Positions 20,384 through 33,589 of a stretch of DNA of 64,000 nt are shown in pieces; positions within the stretch are counted from its first letter, which is position 1, and every line of letters begins with the position of its first letter. Below the pieces are notes generated by a model. It saw only the letters and a program-made list of their open reading frames with translations. It made no database searches and was not told the DNA's origin. The position numbers were made by a program, and so were the translations under genes. This DNA comes from Glandiceps talaboti (Eukaryota; Hemichordata; Enteropneusta; Spengelidae), in NCBI RefSeq assembly GCF_964340395.1, contig NC_135551.1:8978379-9042378 (forward strand), given 5' to 3'.

Positions 20384-23300
20384 GATTGCCACAATGAAGA
20401 CGACGTTTCCGACAGCGAACAATCGATTAACTTAGTTTCTGACATGCGCAGAATGTAAACAGATTGTGACGTAAAATGACGTGTAAATATCATTGACCCG
20501 CCCTTGATCTAGGTCACCGTAGTATCCAATATCAACGAATCACTAGGCATTCATGTCGCGAAGCTCTCATTCGTTGCTATGTAATTTTATCCAATAATAA
20601 TAATAAATTTTATGATTGATTAATTGAAACTATCACTTGACCCTTCCCTTAGCTTTGCTGACGTAAAATTTCCCGCTCTTACTCAATAAATATCGAAAAT
20701 CTTCGACCGTACGTCAGACAATGAAATACATATATATACCTCAAAATACATATTTTAACATTGTACATAAATAGAAAAAAGAGTGTATTTACCCTTGACT
20801 GGAAACATCTCAACACTGAAACCGTGTGGGTCATCTTTGTTGACAAATTCCTATGGCTTAGGCCTACATGTATTTTTCTCTCTTAGCTCCATTTTGGCTG
20901 AAAGAATTGAGACAATGTATGAAATACAACAAAAGACAGAGTAGACAAGACATAAATTGCATTTAATGATACAAACTTGTTTTCTGTACATTTTATAGTA
21001 AAAAGCAACCTTAGGGTAACTGGTTATTCCTAAAAACCTTGCGCACGGTAACCAGAGTGCAGTCTTGCATTTTTGAAGTTATAAAAACCATAGCCCATGT
21101 CGAATCGTAATGTTTTGTGTAGCTATACTTGTGTCATTATTTTGCCAAACCGCTTTGCTAAATATTCTCGCATTTAGTAGTGATGATTACAATATGTTTC
21201 ATTATGTATACTGATATTTCCATTTCGAAAACGGATATTGTGACGAAAATGCAAAATTACCCTGTAAAGCTCTGTTATAGCTTCTAAATCGAACGTGTAA
21301 TTAGCATTATTAATATTATGTCGGTAATGAAGCTATGTCGCAAGAATGTAAGCTTCATATATTTCCTGTAGTTTGGTACACATATTGAATATATACTCTG
21401 GTCGTTCTACTTCACAACAACGCATGTCTACATCACTGGTTCTGCTGTGTTCGAAATATGAGTCAAAACGTCCAAAATTGCCATAACCTTCCATAATTTT
21501 TCATTGATGTTACAGGCGCTGGTATAATTATTAAAATATTTTTCTTCATCCACCCGGAAAATGCTCATGACATAAGGGTTTTTACTGCTCGTCTATCGCC
21601 CCGTAGCGACAAAGACCCCTTAAGTCACTAGAACTTTCTATTTTCTTTGCCTGAACAAAGAAAAAATTAGGGAATGACATCTAAAAATATCTTGCGAATG
21701 CTACTTTCATAATTCATATACAAGTTGTTTGAAAAATGTATTCATGGTGAGCCAACGCAGGAGTCTGTTAAAGCTTGCTGGTGTACCTTTTTGTTAAACG
21801 AGTCATTTGCTCGTCCCATTTTATTGAATGAGTACCATTATTAATTATCAGTCAAGTCTCATTTTATTGAATGAGTCATTCCTTAGTCCCATTCTTAGCA
21901 GGAATATTGCACACCGACAAACTGAACATATTCCGTCAAAATTTTGTATAAAGGTGAGTATTGATGGCATAGAAAGAGTCATAACATGTCTTATTCAGGA
22001 GAACATTCCACTGCACTGATGAATACAGTGTGGCATCACATCAGTTTGGAAGTTGAGTTTAAAAAGTAGATAGAAATGAGCAATGAATTTTGAGGTGATG
22101 GTGACTGATATTTGTTATTTACACGAATTTGGGACTTTCTGTACCACGTATATTAAAGTAAATTTCGGTCTTTCAAGAGTCACTGAAACGAACAACAGAT
22201 CAGAGAACACAGGTATCAATATCTTGATTGTTATTTGGCATAACTACATTATCAACGACTCTCCTTTGACGAGAACATCGCCAATAACCTCAGTATTTGG
22301 CCCATGAATGTTGATAACCATACAACCTACATCACTAAATTGATGCTGCTGTGAACTGTACATGTACACACAGCTTTCACCAATTTAGCTACTTTGTCAT
22401 AATTGTATAATATCATAACTAGCCAAGCCTATAAGCTCGCGCAAGGTATATTCATTTCGTGATTTTATTTGACATCTTGCAACAATTTTCATAACTTTAA
22501 GATGATGACATATTTCACCAGAAAATTTGGGTTAAGGAGAATATGTTACTATGATATTTGGCATTTTACCATGCATTGCACTTCACAGGCGTGCCCTTCT
22601 CTATAACAGACCCAGACTTTACATACTATACTGCCTTCCAGATTGGACTCTCATGATGATAATGTTGTTTGATTCTTAATTAATTCAAAACTCTATCCAT
22701 TCTAAACCATCATCTTATTTGTATTCATATATGATGAAGGAGTGTTTAAACACAAATATCACATTTTATGTGTAATTGTTCAAAAGTTCATGTCATATAA
22801 CTTCATTTGAGTTCTCGGCTAAAACAAGGACTAAAATGCAGAGAGTATATTTTAATTCATGTTAATAATTTTGTTTAATTTCATTTTAAATCATTACTTG
22901 CAACTTATTTTCTCACTTCAACAAACATAGTAGTCTCCATCTATGAAATAAAAAACACAACTGAATAAAATAAAATAAATTTCAATGATTTTTTTTCATA
23001 TCATATATTAGAATTGACAGTGCAGTGTGTAATTGCAAAGTGACTTTATAATTATAACAACAAATTACAGGGCAGCATCTGATTGTTATCCCCTGAATAT
23101 ATTTAATATTTACAGTATAAATTAGAAATATCGTGTCTCTGGTCAAATTTCTCAAAATGTGACAAACTGTTTGTCACTTGCACATTAAAGGAAAATAAAC
23201 ACCGTGTCAAAAAACTCTTATCTAGTACCCTTAAGGGTTATAATACAGTATAGAACTTAGAAGCATAATTTAAACTTACAAATGTATTCAGTTTCTAATT

Positions 23301-23765
23301 CTTACAGCATGCAATGACTATGTACTGCTGGTATCTCACGTTATAATAATTACACTGATAAGAACATATAAAATTTGATAAATATGAAGTTCAAACTATT
23401 ATTTATATACAGTAATACAATATATTAATATTATTTTTTTTTAATAATCTTACAATTGTCATATATTACACATTGAAGTACATAATTCATTACAACACAA
23501 AAATAAACAGTTCAAGAAATGGCCAAATTGTACTTGAGGTTTGTATAAGAGAAATCAACAGCTGCATGAAAGTGAATATCATTTGAATGTTTAAATAGCA
23601 CTATTAAAATGTAATTACTATTGACACTGGTTATCATTGAAGAATTCCATCAAAATAAAACTGATAACACAGAAAATTTGATACATATGAAACACTAAAT
23701 ATGAAGTAATATACACCAATCTAGCATACATTTATGCATAGTGCTATTCATAACATTTTTCGAAT
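20384..23765. other. Intergenic, AT-rich, no recognised gene
   Basis: Open frames here are short and without motifs. An exon-like minus stretch at 20885-20802 between CTTTCAG and GG|GTAAAT contains an in-frame TAG. CpG is somewhat raised at 20230-20480, upstream of the SWIM-family exon. Confidence 0.35.
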
Positions 23766-24845
23766 AACTCTCCACAAACTTTACATAAATTAATAGATAA
23801 ATGTGATTCAGAATATATATGGATGTGAAATTTGGGGAGTAGAAAAGTACAGTGATAGGACTCCAATTGAAAAATTAAAACATTAAATTATGTAAGATGC
23901 TACTCCATGTTAATCAATCAGCAAGTAACTTGGCTGTAAGAGGGGAACTTGGCAGACATCCGCTGTCAAGTTTTATTAATAAGATGATTATAAAGTACTG
24001 GAAAAGAGTCTGCACTAAAAAAGAAAACAGTCTTGTACATGAGGCTGTAATGTATAACACAGATAATAAAACAACTTGGGCAACCAATATTCAGAAAATA
24101 AGTGGGATTGAAAACCTCAAGACTTTTTGGAATAATAATTCTCCACAAACTTAACATAAATTAATAGATAAATGTGATTCAGAACATATATGGAAGTGGA
24201 AACAAGAAGTGAGAGCAGATAGGCCCTCTAACAGAGGGAACAATAAACTGCACACATATTGTAAATTTAAAACTGAATTTAAAATGGAAAGGTATTTGCA
24301 GGATATCAAAAATCATGAATATAGAAAATGTATATGTAAATTAAGTATAAGTAATCATAATCTCATGATTGAGAAAGGAAGACATTTAAAGATGAAACTT
24401 GAAGATAGAATATATAGAAAATGTCAAATGAGTAATAGAAGATGAAATGCATTATGTTATGATTTGCCCATACTACCAACACAATAGAAACAATTTATAT
24501 AACACACTAACTATATTAAACCCAAACTTTACAAGTATGGCCGAAATCAGAAAATTTAATTTTCTTATGAATAACAGTAACGCTACACTACAGCTAGCAA
24601 AATATTACACCCCCTCAACTACATAAAGGTACTGAATATTGACATTTGATTTTTTTGAAGAAAAAAAAACTTTTTTGGTATTTATTTATTTTTTACTTTC
24701 AGCCATATGTATTAATGTGTCTTTCTGTTGTTTTTTTGTAACATGTAAAGTTTAACGATGTTTCTTTGTAATTGTATGTAAAAGTCCTTGTTTTGGCAAT
24801 GTTCTTTTTAAAAAGAATTCGTCAATAAAAATGAATATGAATATA
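23766..24845 (+). pseudogene. Non-LTR retrotransposon, C-terminal end of ORF2
   Basis: Plus-strand pieces read YGCEIWGVEKYSDRTPIEKL, then LAVRGELGRHPLSSFINKM, KYWKRV, KLHTYCKFKTEFKMERYL, RKCICKLSISNHNLMIEKGR and DEMHYVMICPYYQ. These are the post-reverse-transcriptase region of animal LINEs. Stops and frameshifts occur (for example TAA after NNNSPQT near 24154). The 3' end lies near 24840 at AATAAAAATGAATATGAATA. A 63-bp segment is repeated at 23766 and 24133, showing rearrangement. Confidence 0.75.
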
Positions 24846-25072
24846 TGCCGCAAGGCATATATTGAATGTATAGAAAATATCATCTAGGCCAGGTAAGTGT
24901 ACTATGACAAATGTTAATTTTTCTAATTCCTTGCAAATGTATTTAGGTGCAATGTATCACCACTTAAGTCACTAAGTAATGAAATTGAATGAAGATATTG
25001 GTATTTCTGTTTGTTTGTTTTTTCTGAAAGTTGAGCAAGTCTTTCTACTTCCTTAGATCTTGCAAAGATTGT

Positions 25073-26485
25073 TTATGTTTTTGGTGCAAAGCATAGTCTG
25101 TCTTCATTTACCAAAACTGAAGGATTCCAGGCAAAATCAGGATCATTGTAAGGGGAGCCAGCAGGCTTTGCACGTGATAAAGATACAAACATTGCACCAG
25201 GATTTCTTAACTCAAATTGTTTTGTACCAGGATTTATAACAATGTATCTATTTGGTTGGTTTTCTCCAACAGTAAAACCCTGACAACTATGTATAGTTGT
25301 AGCCCAACCTAACCGCAATGGTATCTGTTTCCTTTTACAACATCTACAATAACACTCAACCCTTCTTTCAATTGGTACAATTGGAACCACTTTTGTATTC
25401 TCTTCAAGAAAGGGTGGACCTGAGTACGTTGGAAACTCTGGCTGATCAACTGGTGGTTTTCTGCCATTAACATATATGATGTCAATTACCTTCCCAACTG
25501 CTCTATTGAATAAGCCATACTTAACAGACAAATTTGCACTCAGTGAAACTTTAGCACCTTTGCAAAGAAACATAACCTTGTGTAGACCTGAACCCCTAGC
25601 ACAGGGAATAGTGCCAACATGTGAACCTTTACAGACTGCATTTATCTTAGTAATTGGTACCTGCTGATTTAATTCAAGCAACCTGTGTATATTATGCTCA
25701 TACTCTGCTGCATGAGTTGGGAAAATAAAGAGACCATCTTTATTCATTCGTTCCAGCAATTCATTACCATATGATATTTTAAGGTCGTTCTATTGGAACT
25801 TCTGTAACCACTGGGCTTGTGCAGGTGTTGTTGTATATGTCCGCAAAGAACTGAATAATTATTTGAAGTGCTCTTCACTTGCACTCTGTCTGACAATAGT
25901 ATTTAGGGTAACAGCATCTTTAAATTCTTTCCACACTAACACTCCTCGCATAGCAGCTGGTGTTTTACCTTTACTTATGTACACTGGTGAATCTAAAACT
26001 GGGGGTAACTGAATGTCATCACCAAAGGACACTACCACTGGTAGGCCTCCCCACGACTCATCCTTATTAAATCCACAACGACATAAATAGTCTGCCCATC
26101 CTAAGGTTGTAGCCCCTATACGTGACCTGTCATCAAAGTGAAGAACTTTTACACCCTGGCAGTTCTTTAGCAACCCCTCACCCATCAAACCATATGGTGG
26201 TTTCATATCCTTACCTTTGAAGATTGTGGGAATTTTTAGAAAACTATGTAAAGTTACACCATAAATTATGTTTGCACTGTACAAGTTGGACAAAGCACTT
26301 GAACTGATTTATTTTATTTAAAAATTAATCTGATTGTTGTAATTAAACATTTAATAAGGTGTGACTATCCTGAGCCCGCTATTCCTGCAACATTAAGTCT
26401 TAATTTTGCAAATGTATCTGGTTTGTGTATGTAGTCAGATAATGTCTTTAATACCATATTGAATGCAAGTTTCTGGTCATCATTC
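25073..26485 (-). pseudogene. PIF1-family helicase, disrupted (likely from a mobile element)
   Basis: Read on minus: LRLNVAGIAGSG (Walker A, but the lysine codon is TAG at 26365-26367), GVTLHSFL, FDDRSRIG (Walker B region), VSFGDDIQLPPV, a VRQ motif, PTHAAEYEHN, CKGAKVSLSANLSVKYGLFN, LGWATTIHSCQGFTVG and AMFVSLSRAK (motif VI). A Cys-rich insert ECYCRCCKRK precedes motif V. Further lesions: TAA near 26314, a frameshift near 26280, TAA at 25859-25861 and TAG at 25790-25792. The family is a 5'-3' DNA helicase. This branch, with GDDIQLPPV, is common as dispersed copies in animals and probably belongs to Helitron-like or other transposons, but no Rep domain is seen here. Confidence 0.85.
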
Positions 26486-27200
26486 TATAGAAACGCCTGT
26501 GATCAGAACGTCGTTTTATCAGTGTGGGCAATGAGAACTGGATTTGAAGGTGCCAAAAAAGTCTTCTTCTTATCACCATCAAAAAAACGTGTTTGATGTT
26601 ATAACTGTATATAACGGTATTTCTCCTTTACCATTATGATTTTTTGTTATGATATGGCTGAAAACTACGACAAGAGCTTCGTTGAAAGTAGGTCAACAGA
26701 GGCAGATTTCAGTCTCTCACTGTGTGTCAAGACACCGATTCCGCGTCGTCATAGCTATAGAGTGATTTGATTGGTCCTCCGGGTATTTTCTTTGAACCAT
26801 TCTAATATTTCAGAGGAGGTTATATCTTGATATGATTCTTTTCTACAAGTAGACCCTTCAAACGTCGAAATCGGGCAGGAAATAAAAAATCTAGAAACAA
26901 AATGGTTGAATGTGCTCGAAATACTGCAACAAGACACATTTTGATACATCTTTTTGGCCCATAAATTGATTTTATGATCATTTAATTGTCTTATTTTCAT
27001 AATTAAATGAATATAATAAAATAGAAAACAGATCAGGACGTCCCCTATTCTCGAGGACAATTTTTCAGTGCTCAAATCTCCGGGTACTTCATTGCATGCA
27101 ACGCACGCTGAAGTTTGGCGATAGAGTTCGAGTGGAACGTCCCTGTCACAGCTTTTGCTACCAGTTTTCCGGAAAGATTTTGGATATAGCGTTCTTTACA
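26486..27200. other. Non-coding, unassigned frames
   Basis: A minus frame (27254-27072) ends in LVAKAVTGTFHSNSIAKLQR with no recognised family. The rest is AT-rich. Confidence 0.3.
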
Positions 27201-27269
27201 CAGGAATTTCTTGATAATCAATGTGTGTAATGCCTTTTTTACTAGAGTCTGCACATACTCAATGCGATA

Positions 27270-28160
27270 TGTTTATCACAGTATTCCGAAAATTCCGGTA
27301 CAGTTGAGGGGTTTGAAGAGAAATCAAGGGTACTCACTGAAACTTCAAAAAACTCGGCAATTACAAGAAAAAAAGGAAAGGGAAATTGTCACGCAGGCAC
27401 ACAGAAAGATTCAGAGGGAGATACAAAAATCAAATAGTTAAAAGAGAAGAGTAAAACAGTTAATGAAAAAGTAAAAAAAACAAAAACATTGAGAAACATC
27501 TTGTACAGAAAAAGAATTGGATGCATCTACCGAACTCGCACAAACAACCCGTAAATTAAAAGATACAGAATCAAAATCCTTTCACTCAAGTTAGACAAAG
27601 GTAGACTACACTACTATACAAAGACACGTGCACAATGATGAGTCTAGCAATTGATAAAAATACAACAACTACATCTTAGAATAGTTGATCAAATTATGAA
27701 CATGGACAACTATGTGATGTCTTGGATGGAGATGAAATAGAGAGATCTTGTGATGGGAAGTACAAAGATGAGGTTCGTGAAGTTATTATGGACTTGCTGG
27801 CGATGAATGTGTCCATGAACGCTGCTAATGGTATAAAACCACTTGGCTGAAAAAGTTGGCAAACAGCAATATTGGAAGGCTTCCCAGAAATGCTTCAAAA
27901 CGTCGCCTGCTAACTGAAGCCAAACATATTGCTTTGATGCATGTTACTATTTCAATGTTACAAAATAACGTTAACTGGCTACACAAAGATGCCACTTCAA
28001 AATTCCATAGACATCACCAGGACTATCAAGTAACTCTTGCAACGGCGAGACCTTAAACATGGGCCTGCAAGAACTTGCATGTGGGACGGCTGGTGGAGTA
28101 ATGGACCCCTTGGCAGTGCTTTTGTGTGTCATGTGTCATGGCATTTGATTATAATCGGGG
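27270..28160 (+). pseudogene. Transposon-associated 'LH-DGTSK'-type protein, disrupted
   Basis: Plus-strand fragments in changing frames: a charged coiled-coil-like part (LQEKKEREIVTQAHRKIQRE), then YKDEVREVIMDLLAMNVSMN, NSNIGRLPRNASKRRLLTEA, MLQNNVNWLHKDATSKFHRH and a segment reading GLQELACGTAGGVMDPLA. The order (coiled coil, linker, LP-x-R motif, WLH-x-D-x-TSK) matches a family of uncharacterised dispersed proteins in invertebrate genomes, known to me only by motif. Many stops (for example TGA near 27850). Function unknown; probably encoded by a mobile element. Confidence 0.45.
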
Positions 28161-29462
28161 GTTTAATATGCAGACACACTGAAATTGTCTTACAGTCAGT
28201 AATTTCATTTTTGCCTTCTTCCACACATCGAGACGTTCGTTCACATTATGTCCTTCACAATTGACTTTATAGTTGGTATTTAGGTTATACTTCTTCCGTG
28301 ACTTCTACAATATCCCCATCACCTCAATCATAACGTACTTTTGTTAATGGATGTTTGGCAGAATAGTAGTGCACTGAAATGTGAGAGTTACAACTCAGAT
28401 TAAGCTTGAAGCACTCACTCTGTGAACAATTTGTGTGTGTTGGGCACAAGCGTATCACTACATTATATATAGACCATCTCCAATCACCAACTGTAGCTGT
28501 TTATTCTCCTAATGTATTGTGTGGTTTCTTTAAAAGAATGAATACACCTACGACAAATGATAAAGTGGAAACAATGAGAGAAAAAAGATTAAATTGGATA
28601 TCTTTCACTAATACACAAACACATTTATAATCACGTCAATATAATGATCATACCACACAATCTATTTGCTTTCAATTCACCCCTCATGCACTGTTAAGGG
28701 AGCCATCAGTTTCTTCGGCCGGGGGTGGGCCAATCCAACTCCACCCTCTGACAAATAAAAAAACCACAATGACCTCCCCCCATCTGTTGACAAGAAACAC
28801 TTTTTGTTCAAACTTGTAAAAGACACTCTATTCTTAAAGCATAATACAGCACACTGCATAGTTAATGTTACACACACACACACAAACAAACACAATGATA
28901 TTGACACATATACTTTGGAAGACAGTCTCAAAACGATGATCTAAATTAGCATAATATAAATACTGACTTGAAGTTAAAGAGTATGGTTTTAGAGAGCATA
29001 CGTTTGCTTAGCTTGTCTGAATAAATCGGTCGAATTTAAAGGTTTAAATGTTAAATCTTTTAACTGAGCACAATTCAAGGTACATGTACATACTGACGTA
29101 TCGGAAAGTTATGGCTTTGATTTTATTACGTGGAAAACTTCTGGACTTGATGTCTTTGTTGTTAAGGTAGCCAATACTTGAACGAAATACGAACATTTCA
29201 AACAACCTTTCTGTATTGTTGAATTGGACCGATTCTATTGCAGTCCGTTCATTTATTACTGGTGTATACGAGCCCCCCCCCCCCTATAGAGATACGCAAA
29301 TACGTAATCATGTCTTGCTGATCGACTTCAAATGCATACCAATCCATCAAAAGTCTCCCTTTCTGAGAGTCGATACGCTAGTATTTCTCTCACTGCACTG
29401 CTTACTTCTGTATTTCGCCATCATGTTATCCAAAGACACCCACCCGAAATACTAGTAAAACT
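28161..29462. other. Non-coding with short simple repeats
   Basis: No gene. It contains (CA)n at 28870-28885, a GC-rich repeat-like stretch at 28690-28780 and 12 consecutive C near 29273-29284. Confidence 0.35.
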
Positions 29463-29468
29463 ATTAAA

Positions 29469-29798
29469 GTGACAATATGGATTAGGATTTGGTATTTATT
29501 TTGGATTTTTAATTTATAAAACAATTTTATCATGGCTTCCTTCTTGAAAAATCAATCTAACATTGACAAAGTCCGTGTTCGTAATTCATGACATTACAAA
29601 ATGCTAAAAGATGTGTAAAATGTTAAGGTTATTGTACGTACAATAACATTTTACACACATATTAATCTATTGTAATTTATAGAATTACAAACAAGGACAT
29701 GGCATATCTTGTTTCACGTCAAGTAGGAAGCCATGATAAAATTGCTTTATATATTAAAAATCCAAAATATATACCAATCCTCATCCATATATGGTCAC
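29469..29798. mobile_element. 330-bp MITE with long hairpin and ATTAAA flanks
   Basis: The element starts GTGACAATATGGATTAGGAT and ends with the reverse complement ATCCATATATGGTCAC. Almost the whole length folds back on itself, with the centre at TTATTGTACGTACAATAA (about 29640). The direct repeat ATTAAA flanks both ends (29463-29468 and 29799-29804); the flanks also contain TTAA, as used by Kolobok and piggyBac elements. No coding capacity. Confidence 0.85.
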
Positions 29799-29804
29799 AT
29801 TAAA

Positions 29805-30639
29805 CAAAGCTTACCATGAATATGGTGAGGCACAAGTTGACTTGTCTTTATATACATAACTGGCCTCCTACAAACCATAGACGTAATTAGAAATAGTGTA
29901 TTTACGGCAATGATGGCTAGTAACCCACAATGACATGACGAGTGGCGGAAAGCTACGGAAGTTGATGGAAAGAGTGTACTGTACAGTTAGTTATGATGGC
30001 TAGTGACGGACAATGTCCGGCGGTGGAAAGCTACGACAGTTATGGAAAAAAATAATGTATCTCTGCATTTTACAAACTTATCAAAGAATGGCAACTGGTC
30101 AGGTTTTGACTCCGTTTGCATACTTGTCTGTTTTCTTCATTTTTCAGCCAAAGGAAGGTGCGTGTTGACGTCAACAAAGTTGTTACTTTGCGCGGACTTA
30201 TCTAATTCACCGTGTGTTGTGTGTGAGTGCTGTGGTCGAAAGTGAGTGTGTTCCACCATATACTACGTCGTTATCACCCATGACCTTCACCAATGAAGTA
30301 CTCCTACTTTTAACAAAAAAACGCTCATCATCGAAGTTCAAAACGGCAGTAAGATTAACGACGTATTTATAAACAACCCCCTGATATGGACGATACTACG
30401 TGTGATTCTTCTAAACTCGATAAATCCGACTAATTGCCCCAATATTACTGAAAATGTTACTCCATGCAGAAAGTTCCTCAAACTTCCGCACATCGTGTAG
30501 TGGGAATGACTGATGGAGCACCGTCGTTGTTTGTATAGCCAGACTTCCCTTTTACAAAAAATGTGATATGTAGTGTAGAGGTGATGAAATATTTGGACAT
30601 TAACTAAAAGCAGTTAGGACGAAATCAACCCGACTCTTA
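29805..30639. other. Non-coding, no recognised gene
   Basis: A tandem-like echo occurs at 29915-30030 (ATGATGGCTAGT followed by GGCGG and AAAGCTACGG twice). An 80-codon plus frame at 30003-30245 has no known motif. Confidence 0.3.
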
Positions 30640-30835
30640 AAGAGCCACCTATTGGTTTGCACCGACATATTGACCTTAGGGGTCACACATCCTGGTATTT
30701 ACCTGGTAATGGGTACCAAAATATTTACCTTAGGGGTAATCAAATACCCTGGTATTTATTTGATGGATATTAAAGAACCACCTGTTGATTGGTACAAATA
30801 TATTGACATCAGGGTCACACATCCTGGTCAGAAAT
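30640..30835. repeat. Degenerate tandem repeat (ACCTTAGGGGTCA type)
   Basis: Three diverged units of roughly 60-70 bp share CACCTRTTGRTTGGTACAAA, TATTGACCTTAGGGGTCA, and CACATCCTGGTATTTA. Confidence 0.6.
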
Positions 30836-31019
30836 CCATGTGATTAGTTATAATCTTTTCATCAAATGTACATGTAGCACAGAGGTTTTGAAATTTCGTT
30901 AGTTGCATCGTAACTTGTGATCCCTAGTACCAGCTTGGGGTTACGCCAACACAGACCAGACGTTGAGTAGGTAGAAGTTCTGACCTGGGATCCACCGAGG
31001 CTTTATTGTCACCCATAAT

Positions 31020-32165
31020 TGAACTTGAAACAATGTATGTAAACTTCATGAAAGCATTTGACACTGTGCCCCATAGAAGACTCAATAGCAAATTAACATC
31101 ATACAGTATACCAGATCCTTGACTAGGATGGATAAGATCGTTCCTTAGTGGAAGAGTACAACAATTAGTTATACACGGTGAACCACCAGTACGGGATGCA
31201 TGTAACAAGTGGAATTTCACAAGAAAGTTTGCTTGGACCTGTTTTGTTTGTACTCTATATCAATGACCTACCAGACGCTGTGCTGTCAGACATCTACTTA
31301 TTTGCTGGTGACACTAAAACATCACAAACTATTAGTAATCCTCAGGACCGACATTTACCACAACAGGACCTCGACAGGTTAATGAAATGGTCAAATAAAT
31401 GGCTTCTTCGTTTTCACCCAGAAAAATGTAAGTCCATGAGAATAGGATACTCAACAGAGGAAAGCGTTAATTACACATTGGAAATTGATGGAGCAAGAAA
31501 AGACCTTTCAACAACACATGCAGAACAGGACATTAGAGTACTGTTTGATCCGACATTCAAGCACATAAAAGAAAAAATAAACAAAGCAACTAGCATCTTC
31601 GCACTATTTAGACGAGCGTACATGTATCTGGACCAGGAGACGTTTTACCACTCTCCAAACCTATGGTGAGAAATCACTTTGACTACGCATGTCCTGTATG
31701 GAACACTGATAAACAAAAATATATTGAAATTATTGAAAATGTGCAAAGGAGAGCCACTAAAGAAGAAACTTAATTTACCAACTCTCGCATACAGGAGAAT
31801 ACGCGGTGATATGATTGAATTATTTAAATATTACATGGAGTATATGAAAATGTTCTAAAACTCAAGGCAGACTACACAACGAGAACCAGGCTCAGGGGCC
31901 ACAACAAATAGTTATACCAAGAACACAACAAGTTGAACTTAAGAAAACAAACATTCCCAACTAGAGTTTTAAGTATCTGGAACAATTTACCAGCAACCAT
32001 TATAAATGCACCCACTCTCAACACTTTAAAAAAAAACGTCTAGATAAACATTGGAAAGAACAAGACATCATATATTATTATAAAGCAAATATATCCAGGA
32101 ACATTATAGAATCAACCATGAATGAAGATGAGACAGAGCTGACCATAGAGCCTATAGCCTGCGGT
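31020..32165 (+). pseudogene. Non-LTR retrotransposon reverse transcriptase, disrupted
   Basis: Plus-strand fragments: YVNFMKAFDTVPHRRLNSKL (RT motif A region), SGISQESLLGPVLFVLYIND (motif B), LFAGDTKTS (the F-A-D-D box with its second-last D changed to G), KWSNKWLLRFHPEKCKSMRI, then NHFDYACPVWNTDKQKYIEI and a decayed tail to about 32165. The order is that of CR1/Jockey-type LINEs. Stops at about 31121 and after 31669, plus the altered catalytic box, show it is dead. Confidence 0.85.
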
Positions 32166-33480
32166 CAGAAAGACACGTAAGGTTACGTAAGGTAAGGTTG
32201 ACCATCTGCTATTGAACGTCAGTTTGAAATTCGCCTGCCTTGATGATGTGGATGAAAGATAGCTGGCTGTAAGCATACACCGAACTGATAAACACGTAAG
32301 GTGCAGTTTCAAGGCAGAAAGGGAGACAGTGCTTATTAGAACTTCTGTTATCATACTCAATAAACCTTGGAACAGGCCCATTTCGCAGTATGTAGAACAA
32401 TTGAAAATTGCTTCACCAATCAATGGCAATTACAGTAAACACAAAAAATTGTGTTTCTGTTTGACAAGTATGGCGTTTGTTTTCAAGTTTATTAAAAGAG
32501 AGATTTGTAAATATGAAAATAAACTGTGTAATGATAAACATATTACACAATCATATCAACTAAACAGACAACCACGTGGTTCTATAGTTGAATTTATAAT
32601 GCTTTTATTGATACCAACACCAAGATGAAGAACACATGAAATAAAACCATCACCAATACAATGTTTTTAAATATCTGAAACAAGTAAAATGAAAATGAAG
32701 TTTTGCTATTTATGGTGAAGCATGATGTATTAAAAGCCACAGTAAGCCAATTTATATATTAATACTAGTTACAATGATAACCTTCCTTCAAACAATAGCA
32801 TACTACATTTGTTAGCATAATATGAACGACACAAAACTAGTCTGAGACATTGAAAATGTGTCACATTTGTGTATGAATGAAGTTGACATAATCCATATGT
32901 TGGGTTAGTTGAATTTTAAACTCAGTGTTGATTACATTTATCTGATTGTCCCAAACACATAGTGGCTTATTAGTTAGAATATTTGAAGGGAAGGATACCA
33001 ACCACTCATTTCTGTTGATGAGACTCGCTGGATGTGTCCTTTAATACAATGGTATGAATATTAAACCTGTTTATTTTAATTTCGACTGTAAAAATTAAGT
33101 TGATTCATGTGTATTGAACCTTTCTCTTTACAATAATCTAAGCCATTTTGCTGCTGCTATTGTCAACGGTCTGTCGGCTCCATGTATGATGCTCACAGCC
33201 AGATTTTAAGTGGAACATCTGAATTTGTTTTATGCCAACATCCATTGTAGACGTCCTATGAGTTGTACAACTTATTTCAAAAGTAAATGATAACATTTGA
33301 ATGCCATGATTGAGGATAAAGTAATAACTTGTCTTTAAACGAAAAGATTTGATGTTATTAATTGAGAAAAAAAATTCTCCACGGTTCACATGATTTCGTT
33401 CCAAAATCTAAAGAGTCTGTTTTTTAACTTGGCAAATGGTCGATATTATGAATGTATAACTGAATCAATGAAATGGAGTA
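32166..33480. other. Non-coding, downstream of the LDLa-ZP gene
   Basis: AT-rich; a minus-strand AATAAA near 33071-33076 may be the LDLa-ZP gene's poly(A) signal. No other gene. Confidence 0.35.
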
Positions 33481-33483
33481 TAA

Positions 33484-33589
33484 TCATTGTGAGTTGAAGA
33501 GTGATATTGTGTATCGCGGAGATTTTCCTTGAATTGTGTCGTTTAACGGTGTCTTGTATACGTTGCCAGTGTTAAGATGATTGGTTTGT

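Noticed and set aside
20802-20885. Exon-like minus stretch (KDDPHGFSVEMFPVK) with good splice borders
   Set aside because: An in-frame TAG lies in the middle and no neighbouring exon fits; left as unassigned.
31178-31669. Considering the reverse transcriptase frame as a living gene
   Set aside because: The catalytic box reads F-A-G-D and the frame is broken on both sides.
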